A DNA stretch of 64,000 nt from Streptomyces sp. NBC_01235. GTDB lineage: Bacteria; Actinomycetota; Actinomycetes; Streptomycetales; Streptomycetaceae. Within the stretch, counting starts at the first letter, position 1. Each line of letters starts with the position of its first letter. Positions 1-7,861 of this stretch are shown one piece after another. The DNA lies in the NCBI RefSeq assembly GCF_035989285.1, contig NZ_CP108513.1, forward strand, positions 682,001 to 746,000, written 5' to 3'. A program made the position numbers and the translations under genes. A model generated the notes under the pieces. That model did no database searches. It saw only the letters and a list, made by a program, of their open reading frames with translations, and was not told where the DNA came from.

Positions 1-289
1 CGATGTCTCCAGCACGGTAGAGACCGTCGAACACCCACGAGTCGCTCTGCCTCGGGAACGAGCAGATGATCTTGCGTACTCTTCGCGCCGCAAGGAGTGC
101 GGCAAGACCCGTGTCGCCGTTGCCCGCGTTGTTGTTGACGACGGTCAGGTCGCGTGCTCCATGGGCGATGAGTGCGTCGATCAGCTCCACCGGCTGGCCC
201 GCGCGGCCGAATCCACCGATCATCACGTTGGCGCCGTCACGGATTCCCGAGACGGCGGCCGCGGTGTCCTCGACGGTCTTGTCGATCAT
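1..289 (-). CDS. 3-oxoacid CoA-transferase, subunit A (partial, cut by left edge)
   Basis: The first 96 residues of a family I CoA-transferase alpha subunit (PcaI/ScoA type), which moves CoA from succinyl-CoA onto a 3-oxoacid as a heterodimer with subunit B in the cytoplasm. The minus frame from the ATG at 287-289 shows the glycine-rich motif VMIGGFGRAGQP near residue 23 and the VVNNNAGNGDTGLAALL segment near residues 53-70, both typical of subunit A. The gene runs off the left edge, and subunit B would be expected further left. A palindrome lies about 100 nt upstream (388-406), so control by the neighbouring CGNR regulator is plausible. Whether the substrate is 3-oxoadipate or another oxoacid cannot be read from this fragment. 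Confidence 0.9.
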   Translation of the reverse strand, partial: MIDKTVEDTAAAVSGIRDGANVMIGGFGRAGQPVELIDALIAHGARDLTVVNNNAGNGDTGLAALLAARRVRKIICSFPRQSDSWVFDGLYRAGDI

Positions 290-387
290 TGTTCCTCCAC
301 GCGTTCGGGCATCGCGCGACCTCTCAAGCGATTTCACATAGCCAGCCCGCGTGGTGAAGGTGCATGAAGATCGACACCTTTCGATGC

Positions 388-406
388 AGGCATAGCATCT
401 ATGCCT
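388..406. promoter_or_regulatory. Palindromic operator candidate, site 1 (AGGCATAG-N3-CTATGCCT)
   Basis: A perfect inverted repeat with 8-bp arms and a 3-bp centre, in the 300-bp divergent gap between the CoA-transferase (starts at 289, minus) and the CGNR regulator (starts at 591, plus). A second copy with compensating changes in both arms (AAGCATAG-N3-CTATGCTT) lies at 2185-2203. Flanking bases are also shared: GTCATA follows the right arm in both. Binding by the CGNR protein is an inference from proximity. Confidence 0.7.
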
Positions 407-590
407 ATGTCATATCACGCCGTGAGCGCCTTGGGCAGGCTCGATGAGCGTGAGGTGCAACGCCCCCGGCCCTACACTCACCGCGCGATGCCGGGGGCTC
501 GCCGGTGCGTCGACCGCACGGCGCCGCCGTTAGGGTCTCCTCGGGGGCGATCTCGCTCTCCTCGCGAATGAAGACTGGAGCTAATAAGCT

Positions 591-1190
591 ATGCCTATGT
601 CTGAACTCGCGAGCGAACGCTATACCGACCGCATCGCCACCGGACCGCTCATCCTCGTCCAGGAGGTCCTGAACACCCGCGCGGCCGGCAAGCCCGCACT
701 CGAGGACCTGCTCTCCACGCCGGATTCCGCGACGTCGTGGCTGTCCGGCGCGCTGGACGAATGGAGCCGACGTACCGGGGCGGAGGCGCCGACTATCGAG
801 GTCGATGAACCGGGGCTGGTGCGGCTTCAGCAGCTACGCGCGTCGCTGCAGATGACGGTGTCGGGTGCGGTGCGCGACGCTCCGGTCCGATCCGCACCGA
901 AGGGGGTGAGCGGCGCGCTGGAGGTGCGGATCGACGCCGATGGCGTCTTCTCGGTGGCGCCGCGCGGCAAGGACGTCGCGTGGGTCGTCGCGGCCGTGCT
1001 CAACGAGATCACGAACGCCCAACTGACCGGTACGTGGCGCCGCTTGAAGATGTGCCGCAACCGGGTCTGCTCGGTTGCCTTCTATGACGGCACGAACCCG
1101 AACAACGGCGTCTGGCATGACGTGCGCGTCTGCGGCAACGCCGTGAACCTTCGGGCCTCGCGGCAGCGTCGGGCGGCCGCGCGCGCGTAG
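591..1190 (+). CDS. CGNR zinc-finger transcriptional regulator (ABATE domain)
   Basis: A 199-residue predicted regulator of the CGNR zinc-finger family. Residues ~15-140 match the N-terminal ABATE-type region (LILVQEVLNTRA at the start). The C-terminus carries the zinc finger: CRNRVC near 155-160 and VCGNAVNLRASRQRR near 180-195, so C-x4-C plus the CGN cysteine, followed by a basic tail. GGAG at 577-580 sits 10 nt before the ATG at 591. A second in-frame ATG at 597 is possible but poorly spaced. The start codon lies inside CTATGCCTATGTC (589-601), an exact copy of 399-411 in operator site 1, which suggests autoregulation. It is divergent from the CoA-transferase and convergent with an MBL hydrolase. 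Confidence 0.88.
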   Translation: MPMSELASERYTDRIATGPLILVQEVLNTRAAGKPALEDLLSTPDSATSWLSGALDEWSRRTGAEAPTIEVDEPGLVRLQQLRASLQMTVSGAVRDAPVRSAPKGVSGALEVRIDADGVFSVAPRGKDVAWVVAAVLNEITNAQLTGTWRRLKMCRNRVCSVAFYDGTNPNNGVWHDVRVCGNAVNLRASRQRRAAARA

Positions 1191-1195
1191 CGCGC

Positions 1196-1226
1196 AGCAG
1201 GCCGCCCGACCGACGGGCCGCCTGCT
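1196..1226. terminator. Bidirectional hairpin terminator
   Basis: AGCAGGCCGCCC (1196-1207) pairs with GGGCCGCCTGCT (1215-1226) with one mismatch and a 7-nt loop. It lies between the convergent ends of the CGNR gene (1190) and the MBL gene (1226). Confidence 0.6.
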
Positions 1227-2074
1227 CAGCCCTTCGCCGCCCGGCAGGAGCCCCACAGCGCACCGGGATTGATGCGCGAGGGGTGACGCTCCAGCATGTA
1301 TTCGTAGAGTTCGAGGGTGCTGCCGGTGCGCCGCACCCCGGTGTTGAAATCGAGGATGTAGCGGCGGGTCTCCTCGATGTGACGGGGATCGTCATCGGCG
1401 GTCTGATCCTTGTGTCCCGCGACGATCGCGGTCGGCGCCAGCGCCTCGACCGTGTCGAGAGCCCTCAGCCATTCGTCTCGCCCGTCCGCGTCCGAGGCCG
1501 CGAGCATGAGGTGCACGTTGTTGTAGATCACGTCGCCGGCGACGATCAGCCCCAGGTCGGGCACGTGCAGGCAGGTGGTGTTGTCGCTGTCGGTGTGCCC
1601 GAGGCGGACGGGGCGGACCTCCGCCCCGCCCACGGTCAGGACGTCGCCCTCCAGCGGTTCGGCGAGTACGAGTCGCTCGGGGATCTGCTCGGGGAACCAG
1701 GCGCGCCAGACCGCCTTGAGGACCTCCGGCGAGGACTGGTAGGCCATGTCCTCGACGACCTCGGGAAGCGCGAAGGCGCGCGCAGCGGGGTACTGCTCCA
1801 GTACCGCTCCGAGGCCGAACCAGTGGTCCCCGTGGCCGTGTGTGACGTACACGCTCGTCACCGGAGCCGCCCGCTCACTGAGCCACCGCAGCAGGCCCTC
1901 CGACTGCGCGATCGTGAAGAGCGGATCCACCAGCAGCGCCTCTCCCCCGTTCGAGATGAGAATGCTCGACGTCGGTGACCAGGAACGCTCGGTGAGATCG
2001 GGCGGCACGTCGGAGTTGGTGGTCGGCATGCCGTCCGCGACATGCACGGCGTAGGTCAAGGCGTTCGACGTCAT
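1226..2074 (-). CDS. MBL-fold metallo-hydrolase
   Basis: A 282-residue metallo-beta-lactamase-fold hydrolase, probably cytoplasmic, with no signal peptide. The metal motif THGHGDH gives H79, H81, D83 and H84; a further ligand region is GHTDSDNTT with GDVIYNN around residues 160-190, and AGHKDQ supplies a late histidine. Family members cleave varied ester, thioester or lactone bonds, and the substrate cannot be assigned. The start at 2074 has GAGGAG about 8 nt upstream. It is divergent from the alpha/beta hydrolase at 2294 across a gap holding operator site 2, so both are probably controlled with the CoA-transferase. Two further MBL proteins occur at 6872 and 8896. Confidence 0.88.
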   Translation of the reverse strand: MTSNALTYAVHVADGMPTTNSDVPPDLTERSWSPTSSILISNGGEALLVDPLFTIAQSEGLLRWLSERAAPVTSVYVTHGHGDHWFGLGAVLEQYPAARAFALPEVVEDMAYQSSPEVLKAVWRAWFPEQIPERLVLAEPLEGDVLTVGGAEVRPVRLGHTDSDNTTCLHVPDLGLIVAGDVIYNNVHLMLAASDADGRDEWLRALDTVEALAPTAIVAGHKDQTADDDPRHIEETRRYILDFNTGVRRTGSTLELYEYMLERHPSRINPGALWGSCRAAKG

Positions 2075-2184
2075 CGGTGGACTCCTCGGATTCTCTGATG
2101 GTCGCTCCCACTCCGACCGGAACGCAGAGGAAGCCGGAAGGCCCGGTCCTCGTTCGGTCGATCACAGAGCGATGACATTGACGC

Positions 2185-2203
2185 AAGCATAGACCCTATG
2201 CTT
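2185..2203. promoter_or_regulatory. Palindromic operator candidate, site 2 (AAGCATAG-N3-CTATGCTT)
   Basis: A perfect inverted repeat with 8-bp arms and a 3-bp centre, 110 nt before the MBL start (2074) and 90 nt before the hydrolase start (2294). Same core and flanks as 388-406. A TTGACG at 2178-2183 may be a -35 element overlapped by the site. Confidence 0.7.
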
Positions 2204-2293
2204 ACGTCATAGAGCTCGCGTCGGCCAAGGATCTCGAGAGCCACCGGCTCCGGTTCGTCGCCGCAAGAGAGCGATCGTCAAAGGAGACACGAG

Positions 2294-3469
2294 ATGAACA
2301 GCCCAGCGACGCAGACGCCGACCGCGGTGCTCGTCCACGGATACCTGGACGACGGCGCCATCTGGAACAGCGTCCGCACCGTCCTCGACGAGCGGTCGAT
2401 CCCCTCGATCGCGTTCGAGCTCGCCGGCATGGGTGCGCGCGCCTCGGACCACGGGCCGTTCACGCTCGCCCGCTGGGCCGACGACCTCGAGCGCGTGCTG
2501 CGCGCGACGGAGGGCCCCGTTGTGCTCGTCGGCCACAGCATGGGAGGCCAGATCGCCGAGCTCGTCGCCGCTCGCCTGGCCGATCAGGTGCGTTCGCTCG
2601 TTCTGGTCAACCCGATCCCGCTGGCCGGCACTCACCTCCCCCCGGAGCAGATCGCTCCCTTCCAGGCACCGGACCTCGGACTCGATGCGCAGCGCGCCTT
2701 CCGCGGTGCGCTCGCCACCGCGTTCCCGGACGAGGAGAACGACCGGCTCGCCCAAGTCACGCTGCACGTCGACCCGTCGACGATCTCCGACACGGCGACG
2801 GCATGGAACAACGGCCACCCGGACGGACAGCAGCCCAGCAAGTTCCCCGGGCACGTCACCGTCCTGCGCGGCGAGCACGACCCTTTCGTCACGGAAGAGG
2901 TCGTCTCCGCGTATGTCGCGCCCCGCTTCCCCGGCGCCGCCTCCCAGACGATCGCCGGCGCGGGTCACTGGGCGCACGCCGAGAACCCGGCCGCGGTCGC
3001 CGCCGCCATCGCCACGGTCGTCGAGGAGATCGCCTCCAACCCCGCCGACGGCCGCCCGGCCCAGGCATGGACGGCCGCGTTCGAGCAGCGCACCCAGGAG
3101 TCCTTCGCGGCGGCGCTCTCACCGAACGTACGGATGGAGGCCAGCGCGCTGGCCAAGCCGGTCGAGCGCAAGGAGCACGTCGAGGCCCTCATGGCCGCGG
3201 TGAGCGCCGTGTACGAGCGGCTGGAGTTCGTCCGGAAGGCGCAGGACGGCCCGCGGACGTACCTGGAGTGGGAGGCCGCCGCGTTCGGCGGCTTCGCGAT
3301 GAAGGGGATCACGATCCTCACGCGTGATGACGAAGGGCTCATCACCGAGATCGCCATCCACCACCGGCCCATCGGCGCCGTGCTGCAGATCAACGCGAAG
3401 GTCGGGGGACCCCTCATCGAGGCCGGCCTCATCCCCGCCGAGTACTTCAACTTCACGGAAGGCGAATGA
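2294..3469 (+). CDS. Alpha/beta hydrolase fused to an NTF2/SnoaL-like domain
   Basis: A 391-residue two-domain protein. Residues 1-~245 form an alpha/beta hydrolase: oxyanion loop VHGYLDDG near 14-21, nucleophile elbow GHSMGGQ (S82), acid in GEHDPF (D196) and histidine in GAGHWAHAE (H225). Residues ~255-391 form a separate domain that reads as an NTF2/SnoaL-like fold (AWTAAFEQRTQESFAAAL opening, GGFAMKGITILTRDDEGLITEIAIHHRP strand pair). The fusion suggests two steps on one substrate, or a substrate-capturing lid. AAAGGAG lies 8 nt before the ATG. Its stop overlaps the next gene's ATG (ATGA), so the two hydrolases are translationally coupled. Substrate unknown. Confidence 0.88.
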   Translation: MNSPATQTPTAVLVHGYLDDGAIWNSVRTVLDERSIPSIAFELAGMGARASDHGPFTLARWADDLERVLRATEGPVVLVGHSMGGQIAELVAARLADQVRSLVLVNPIPLAGTHLPPEQIAPFQAPDLGLDAQRAFRGALATAFPDEENDRLAQVTLHVDPSTISDTATAWNNGHPDGQQPSKFPGHVTVLRGEHDPFVTEEVVSAYVAPRFPGAASQTIAGAGHWAHAENPAAVAAAIATVVEEIASNPADGRPAQAWTAAFEQRTQESFAAALSPNVRMEASALAKPVERKEHVEALMAAVSAVYERLEFVRKAQDGPRTYLEWEAAAFGGFAMKGITILTRDDEGLITEIAIHHRPIGAVLQINAKVGGPLIEAGLIPAEYFNFTEGE

Positions 3470-4389
3470 CCATGACCGAACGCATCGACGTCGAGTTCAC
3501 GGCGGACGGGGATGTGACTCTGCGCGGCTGGCTCTACCTGCCGGACGCCGAGGGCCTGCGCCCCGCGATCACGATGGCGCACGGATTCGGCGGCAACCGG
3601 GAGATGGGCCTCGACCCGTACGCGCGCAAATTCGCCGACGCCGGGTTCGTGGTGCTCGTCCACGACCACCGCACGTTCGGCGCCAGCGACGGCGAGCCCC
3701 GCAACGACGTCGACCCGTGGCGTCAGATCGCGGACTGGCGCCGCGCGATCAGCTTCCTGGAGGCCCGCCCGGAGGTCGACGCGGACCGCATCGGAGTGTG
3801 GGGCACAAGCTTCGCGGGCGGTCATGCGATCGTGCTCGGCGCGACCGACGTGCGGATCAAGGCCGTGGTGTCGCAGGTGCCCACCATCAGCGGATTCGAG
3901 CAGTGGCAGCGCAAGGTCCCGCCGGAGCGCATCGCCGCCTTCGAGCTCGCCCAGGCCGAGGACGAACGCGCCCTGGCCGCCGGCGGTGAACTGCGGTACC
4001 AGACCTCCATCGGCGATGATCCGGCTGACCCGGCCCTGTACCCCAGCCCGGACGCGGTGCGCTTCTACCACGACCTGGTTCCGCCGGGCCGCGAGAACAA
4101 CACGGTGACGGCGCGCTCCAGCCGGGCCGCGCGGCTGTACGAGCCAGGCGTATGGATCACTCGGGTCTCCCCCAAGCCGCTCATGATGATCGTCGGGACC
4201 GGCGAGACGGTCATCCCGGCCGACATCCAGCTGGCCGCCTTCGAGCGGGCGCTGGCCCCGAAGGAGCTGGTGCTGCTGCCCGGCGGGCACTTCGACGCCT
4301 ACAAGGTGCACTTCGAGGAATCCAGCGGCGCCGCGCTGTCGTGGTTCCAAACTCACCTCGCCCCGGTCCCGGCCTCAACCGGCTCGTGA
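3466..4389 (+). CDS. Alpha/beta hydrolase of the dienelactone hydrolase / YcjY-like group
   Basis: A 307-residue cytoplasmic alpha/beta hydrolase. The oxyanion region is MAHGFGGNREMG (near 38-48), followed by VLVHDHRTFGASDG, and the nucleophile elbow is WGTSFAGGH with S115. A late GGHFDAY supplies the likely catalytic histidine. This arrangement fits the YcjY / acetyl-xylan-esterase-like and DUF1100-type groups, acting on small ester substrates. It overlaps the preceding hydrolase by 4 nt (ATGA) and so belongs to the same operon. A second start at 3472 (MTERID) is equally possible. Substrate unknown. Confidence 0.87.
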   Translation: MTMTERIDVEFTADGDVTLRGWLYLPDAEGLRPAITMAHGFGGNREMGLDPYARKFADAGFVVLVHDHRTFGASDGEPRNDVDPWRQIADWRRAISFLEARPEVDADRIGVWGTSFAGGHAIVLGATDVRIKAVVSQVPTISGFEQWQRKVPPERIAAFELAQAEDERALAAGGELRYQTSIGDDPADPALYPSPDAVRFYHDLVPPGRENNTVTARSSRAARLYEPGVWITRVSPKPLMMIVGTGETVIPADIQLAAFERALAPKELVLLPGGHFDAYKVHFEESSGAALSWFQTHLAPVPASTGS

Positions 4390-4625
4390 GACAGAGGCGG
4401 TTCCGGCCACTGCTGGAACCGCCTCCCCAGGCGGGTGACCGCCGCCTCTCTCCCCGGCGGAGCGCTTCCGGAACGTGGCTGCCACGGTCACGCGCCACCT
4501 GGCACGGTCGGCCACGAGATGGGCCTCGTCGAGTGCCGTACCAACCCGTTCACCGCCGCCGTGTGTGTAGCCAGCGCGGACGTGCAGAAGACCCGTCGCG
4601 GGCGGCGGCTGTAGCGCTTGGGGCG
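4390..4625. other. Intergenic stretch, no gene recognised
   Basis: Between the hydrolase stop and the possible start of the AraC gene. Short open frames exist on both strands, but none gives a recognisable protein. It may be the degenerate upstream part of the AraC locus. Confidence 0.4.
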
Positions 4626-5534
4626 GTGCAGGTTGCAGTGCTCGCGCCAGCATCTGAGGCGCGCCCGCGGCGATCGCGGTCGGCGAGCGTCCGCAGGACA
4701 GCCGGTTGGCGAGCGGAGAGTGCCTCGGAGGCGGCCTGTTTCTCCAGGCTCCGACCGCATCGCCGACACGGGGTCACGCCACAGCGCCCCGATTTCCACC
4801 ACCTCATCACCACCGTCAGCGGGACGCTGAAGCAGGAGGTCGACTTCACCACGTACGACGCGATCCCCGATAGCTGGTTGTGGGTCCGTCCGGGGCAAGC
4901 CCAGAGGTGGGGGGACCTGAGCGAGGTCGAGGGGCATCTCGTGCTCTTCGAAAGCGACTTCCTCGATCCGGCCACGGTGGTCGCGGCGCGCTTGGAGACG
5001 CCGGGCAGCCCGGTGCAGTACGACGCCGTCGACGTCCACGGCGTCGATCTGGCGATCGAGCACCTCTGTCACGAGTTCGGTGCCGTCGGCGACAGTCCGC
5101 TCGACGTGCACATCGCCGTCCTGCGACACCTGCTGTCCGTGCTGGTGCTCCGGCTGGCCGACCAGCCGAGTGGGCTTCCCGGCACTACGGAAGACAGCGC
5201 CACCTTCCGCCGATTCCGCGAGGCGGTCGAGCGCGACTTCGCCAAGACCCGTGAGGTCGCTGACTACGCCAGAAACCTGAGCTACTCCCCGCGCACGCTC
5301 ACGAGGGCAACCGCATCCGCGGTCGGTACCAGCGCCAAGGGGTTCATCGACGAACGAGTCATGCTGGAGGCCAAGCGCCGCCTGGCCCACAGCGACGAGC
5401 CCGCCGTCCGTATTGCCGCACACCTCGGCTTCAGCAGTGCCACCAACTTCAGCAAATACTTCCAATCCCGAGCCGGACAGAGCCCGATCCAGTTCAGGAA
5501 CGCGTCCCGACAGGTCTCACGTCCGCAAAGGTGA
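4626..5534 (+). CDS. AraC-family regulator with degenerate N-terminus
   Basis: The C-terminal two thirds is a convincing AraC regulator: an AraC-binding domain from about 4785 (PDFHHLITTVSGTL, then SWLWVRPGQAQRW) and a double helix-turn-helix (YSPRTLTRATASAVG, IAAHLGFSSATNFSKYFQ). It is closely similar to the protein at 7862. The first ~50 residues are arginine-rich and unlike the homologue. No ATG occurs in frame downstream of the previous gene. GTG codons at 4626 or 4638 would give ~300 residues, close to the homologue's length, but without a clear ribosome site. The N-terminus may be frameshifted and the gene inactive; the start given is a guess. It lies downstream of, and on the same strand as, the hydrolase pair. 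Confidence 0.6.
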   Translation: MQVAVLAPASEARPRRSRSASVRRTAGWRAESASEAACFSRLRPHRRHGVTPQRPDFHHLITTVSGTLKQEVDFTTYDAIPDSWLWVRPGQAQRWGDLSEVEGHLVLFESDFLDPATVVAARLETPGSPVQYDAVDVHGVDLAIEHLCHEFGAVGDSPLDVHIAVLRHLLSVLVLRLADQPSGLPGTTEDSATFRRFREAVERDFAKTREVADYARNLSYSPRTLTRATASAVGTSAKGFIDERVMLEAKRRLAHSDEPAVRIAAHLGFSSATNFSKYFQSRAGQSPIQFRNASRQVSRPQR

Positions 5535-5838
5535 AGCCCTGACGCTACGGACGTGCCTCCTGCGGATTCGGCTCCCTCTTCCGGCAAGGGCGTGGCGAAA
5601 CGAGTCGACTCCGGGGTCCACCCAGTGGGACGTGCATCACCGACCTGGCGGACTGCTTTCAGTCGTCGGCCCCTGCGGTGAGCTCCGTCCGCGTGTCCGG
5701 GCGAGGTCGCCGGGGCACACGGACGGACCGATGGGCGGCTCGCCGAGGGCCGTTCCGACCCGTGTGCCGCAGCGGCCGTGATCCGGCGTGGTGAAAGCGA
5801 GATCCCACCCACCAGCCGAGGAACCTACTGGAACGCAA
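5535..5838. other. Intergenic stretch, no gene recognised
   Basis: Between the convergent AraC gene (ends 5534) and the terminator of the SnoaL gene. No open frame on either strand looks like a known protein. Confidence 0.4.
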
Positions 5839-5868
5839 AGGGGCGTTCTGTTCTCGTTGAACGCCCCT
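5839..5868 (-). terminator. Hairpin terminator of the SnoaL gene
   Basis: AGGGGCGTTC (5839-5848) pairs perfectly with GAACGCCCCT (5859-5868) around a 10-nt loop, six bases beyond the SnoaL stop at 5874. Confidence 0.75.
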
Positions 5869-5873
5869 CAGAT

Positions 5874-6821
5874 TCAGAACATCGTGTTGTCGTTGGCGGA
5901 AGTGGCCGGCACGTCCTGAAGCACGTCCCAGTGCTCGACGATCTTCCGGCCCTGTACCCTGAACAGATCCACGACCGACTGCCCGCGCTCGCCGGGCGCC
6001 TTCACGTAGTGACTGTGGACGGCGACCAGATCGCCCTCGGCGACAACGCGCTTGCGGGAGACGGTCAGCTCCGGGAACGCCCGGAAGAACGCCCCGAGCC
6101 CCTCCCGTGCACCGGCCACACCATCCGCGATGCCGGGATTGTGCTGGTGGTACCCGGCGCTCCAGTACAGGTCGAGCGCGGAGAGATCCTTGTCGACGAT
6201 GAGCCGGTCGAATGCCTTGGTGACGAGCGCTTTGTTGGCGGCTGTGAGCGAGCGCGGACCAGGTTGCCCGGTCTGCGGCCGACTGACGGTGGAGAACATG
6301 TCGTTTCCGTTGACGCTGCCGTCGGGGACGTCCTGCAGGGTGTCCCAATGCTCGGCGATCTTGCCGTCCAGGAACCGGAAAATGTCCATGACGGCCGAGC
6401 CTCGACTTCCCGGCGTCAGTACGAGGTTGGAGTGCACCACGACGAGGTCGTTCTCGGAGATGACCCGCTTGACGTCGTACTCGGTGTCGGGGAACTGCTG
6501 ATGCAACCCGGCAGCGAAGTTCTTCAACGCCTCGGCGCCATCGGACGCGAGGGGGTTGTGCTGGATGTAGTCGGCCCGCACGAACCTGTCCACGATCTCG
6601 GTGTCACCCCGCTCGAACGCTTCCTTGAGGACGCGTACGGCAACGGTCTTCTGGTAGTCGAGCCGGGCGCCGCCGTCGACGTGCCCGATGGCGTGACCCG
6701 CGCTGACGGGCGGCGAGGCAAAGGCGGGTACGGTCGCGGCGCCCAGCAGGGCGGACGTGGCGACCGTGGCGACGAGGACGCGACGGGTGGTCATGCCCCG
6801 GCTGGGCATGTGGGAAGTCAC
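5874..6821 (-). CDS. Secreted tandem SnoaL/NTF2-like protein
   Basis: A 315-residue exported protein. The N-terminus has TTRR, then a hydrophobic run VLVATVATSALLGAATVPAFA ending at an AxA-like cleavage site near residue 32. Two SnoaL-like polyketide-cyclase domains follow, at about residues 50-165 and 180-300. Both contain the pattern ADYIQHNP / AGYHQHNP and end in KIAEHWD / KIVEHWD. Such domains bind small hydrophobic ligands; enzymatic activity is uncertain. The GTG at 6821 is preferred because AGAGGG lies 6 nt upstream; ATG codons at 6809 and 6794 lack one. It follows the MBL gene by 50 nt, probably one operon. A remnant of a similar C-terminus lies at 36526. Confidence 0.85.
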   Translation of the reverse strand: MTSHMPSRGMTTRRVLVATVATSALLGAATVPAFASPPVSAGHAIGHVDGGARLDYQKTVAVRVLKEAFERGDTEIVDRFVRADYIQHNPLASDGAEALKNFAAGLHQQFPDTEYDVKRVISENDLVVVHSNLVLTPGSRGSAVMDIFRFLDGKIAEHWDTLQDVPDGSVNGNDMFSTVSRPQTGQPGPRSLTAANKALVTKAFDRLIVDKDLSALDLYWSAGYHQHNPGIADGVAGAREGLGAFFRAFPELTVSRKRVVAEGDLVAVHSHYVKAPGERGQSVVDLFRVQGRKIVEHWDVLQDVPATSANDNTMF

Positions 6822-6871
6822 GATGTTCCCTCTCTTGGGACTTGGGCGCTTTCCTGGAAGGTCGGACAGAC

Positions 6872-7654
6872 TCAATTCCTGGGGCCGAACATGTAGGCGT
6901 TGGCGACGTCGATGAGGGCTGCGCCCTGGTAGGCGGGGTAGCGCTCGGTGATGGCCTTCTTGTAGGCGTCGCCGTCGTCACCGAGCAGCTCCCGGCCGGC
7001 GTTGACGTAGTCGGTGAGCTCGGCCCAGACGGCTGGGGTGGTCGGCTTGCCGTGGCCGGGCAGGATGGTGTCGTACTCGGTCTCGGCCGCGAAGCGGTCG
7101 ATGTTGGCCTGCCAGCCGTCGAAGTCCTTGTCCAGGAACCACAGGTGGGTGTGGTTGTAGACGACGTCCTGAGCGACCAGGACACCCTCCTCGGGCAGCT
7201 TGATCACGAGGGTGGTGTGGATCTCGCCGCCGGTGACCTTCTCGAACACGAACGGGATGCCGTCGATGACCTCGGTGCCCGGGGTGATCTCCACGGTCGG
7301 AGTCATGTCGGCGAGCGGGATCGCGGTGCCGGTGGGCAGATCTGTCTTGGCGCCCATGGCGACGATCTCCGCGGTGGTCTCCGGCAGGGCGTGCACCGGG
7401 ACGCCGAAGCGGGCCGCGCCCTGGTAGTGGTCCGGATGCGCGTGGCTGATGACGAGGCGGTCAAGGGGCTTGCCCAGGCTCTTGGCGTAGGCGACGACCT
7501 CGTCGGCGTAGGCCAGGACGAACTGCGCGTCGACGGCGATGATCCGCGACGGCGTCTCGATCAGCTGGGTGGTGACGCCCAGGCCGTCCTCGGGCGAGAC
7601 GTAGCTGTGGATGCGGACCTGGCCCTTGTCGATGACCGTGAGGGTGCCGTGCAT
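6872..7654 (-). CDS. MBL-fold metallo-hydrolase
   Basis: A 260-residue metallo-beta-lactamase-fold protein. The metal motif SHAHPDHYQG gives H71, H73, D75 and H76. The remaining ligand regions are GGEIHTTLVIKLPEEG, AQDVVYNHTHLW and LPGHGKP, the last supplying the final histidine. Residues 1-60 form the usual N-terminal sandwich strands. AGGAG sits 8 nt before the ATG at 7654. It is the first gene of a likely two-gene operon with the SnoaL protein and is divergent from an AraC gene at 7862, its probable regulator. Substrate unknown; pairing with an exported ligand-binding protein suggests lactone or ester turnover. Confidence 0.88.
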   Translation of the reverse strand: MHGTLTVIDKGQVRIHSYVSPEDGLGVTTQLIETPSRIIAVDAQFVLAYADEVVAYAKSLGKPLDRLVISHAHPDHYQGAARFGVPVHALPETTAEIVAMGAKTDLPTGTAIPLADMTPTVEITPGTEVIDGIPFVFEKVTGGEIHTTLVIKLPEEGVLVAQDVVYNHTHLWFLDKDFDGWQANIDRFAAETEYDTILPGHGKPTTPAVWAELTDYVNAGRELLGDDGDAYKKAITERYPAYQGAALIDVANAYMFGPRN

Positions 7655-7861
7655 GACTGTGCTCCTGTCGGAATGTGGATGAGCGGTGATGAGGGGACGC
7701 GGGCAGGGGCGGATCGCTGACGGCCGGCTCGCGACCGGCTATCGGCCGCAACGGACACAGCCGGCTTTCCGCTGGCTTTCCACTCCACGGGCCCGCGCCC
7801 CTGGAACAACTCCATACTGGGCCGGAACCGAAGGTCCAGCGAGGTACGCTGCGGTCTCGTG

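Noticed and set aside
4390..4790. Possible minus-strand transposase fragment
   Set aside because: Frames such as LRCWREHCNLHRPKRYSRR look vaguely transposase-like but match no motif I can defend.
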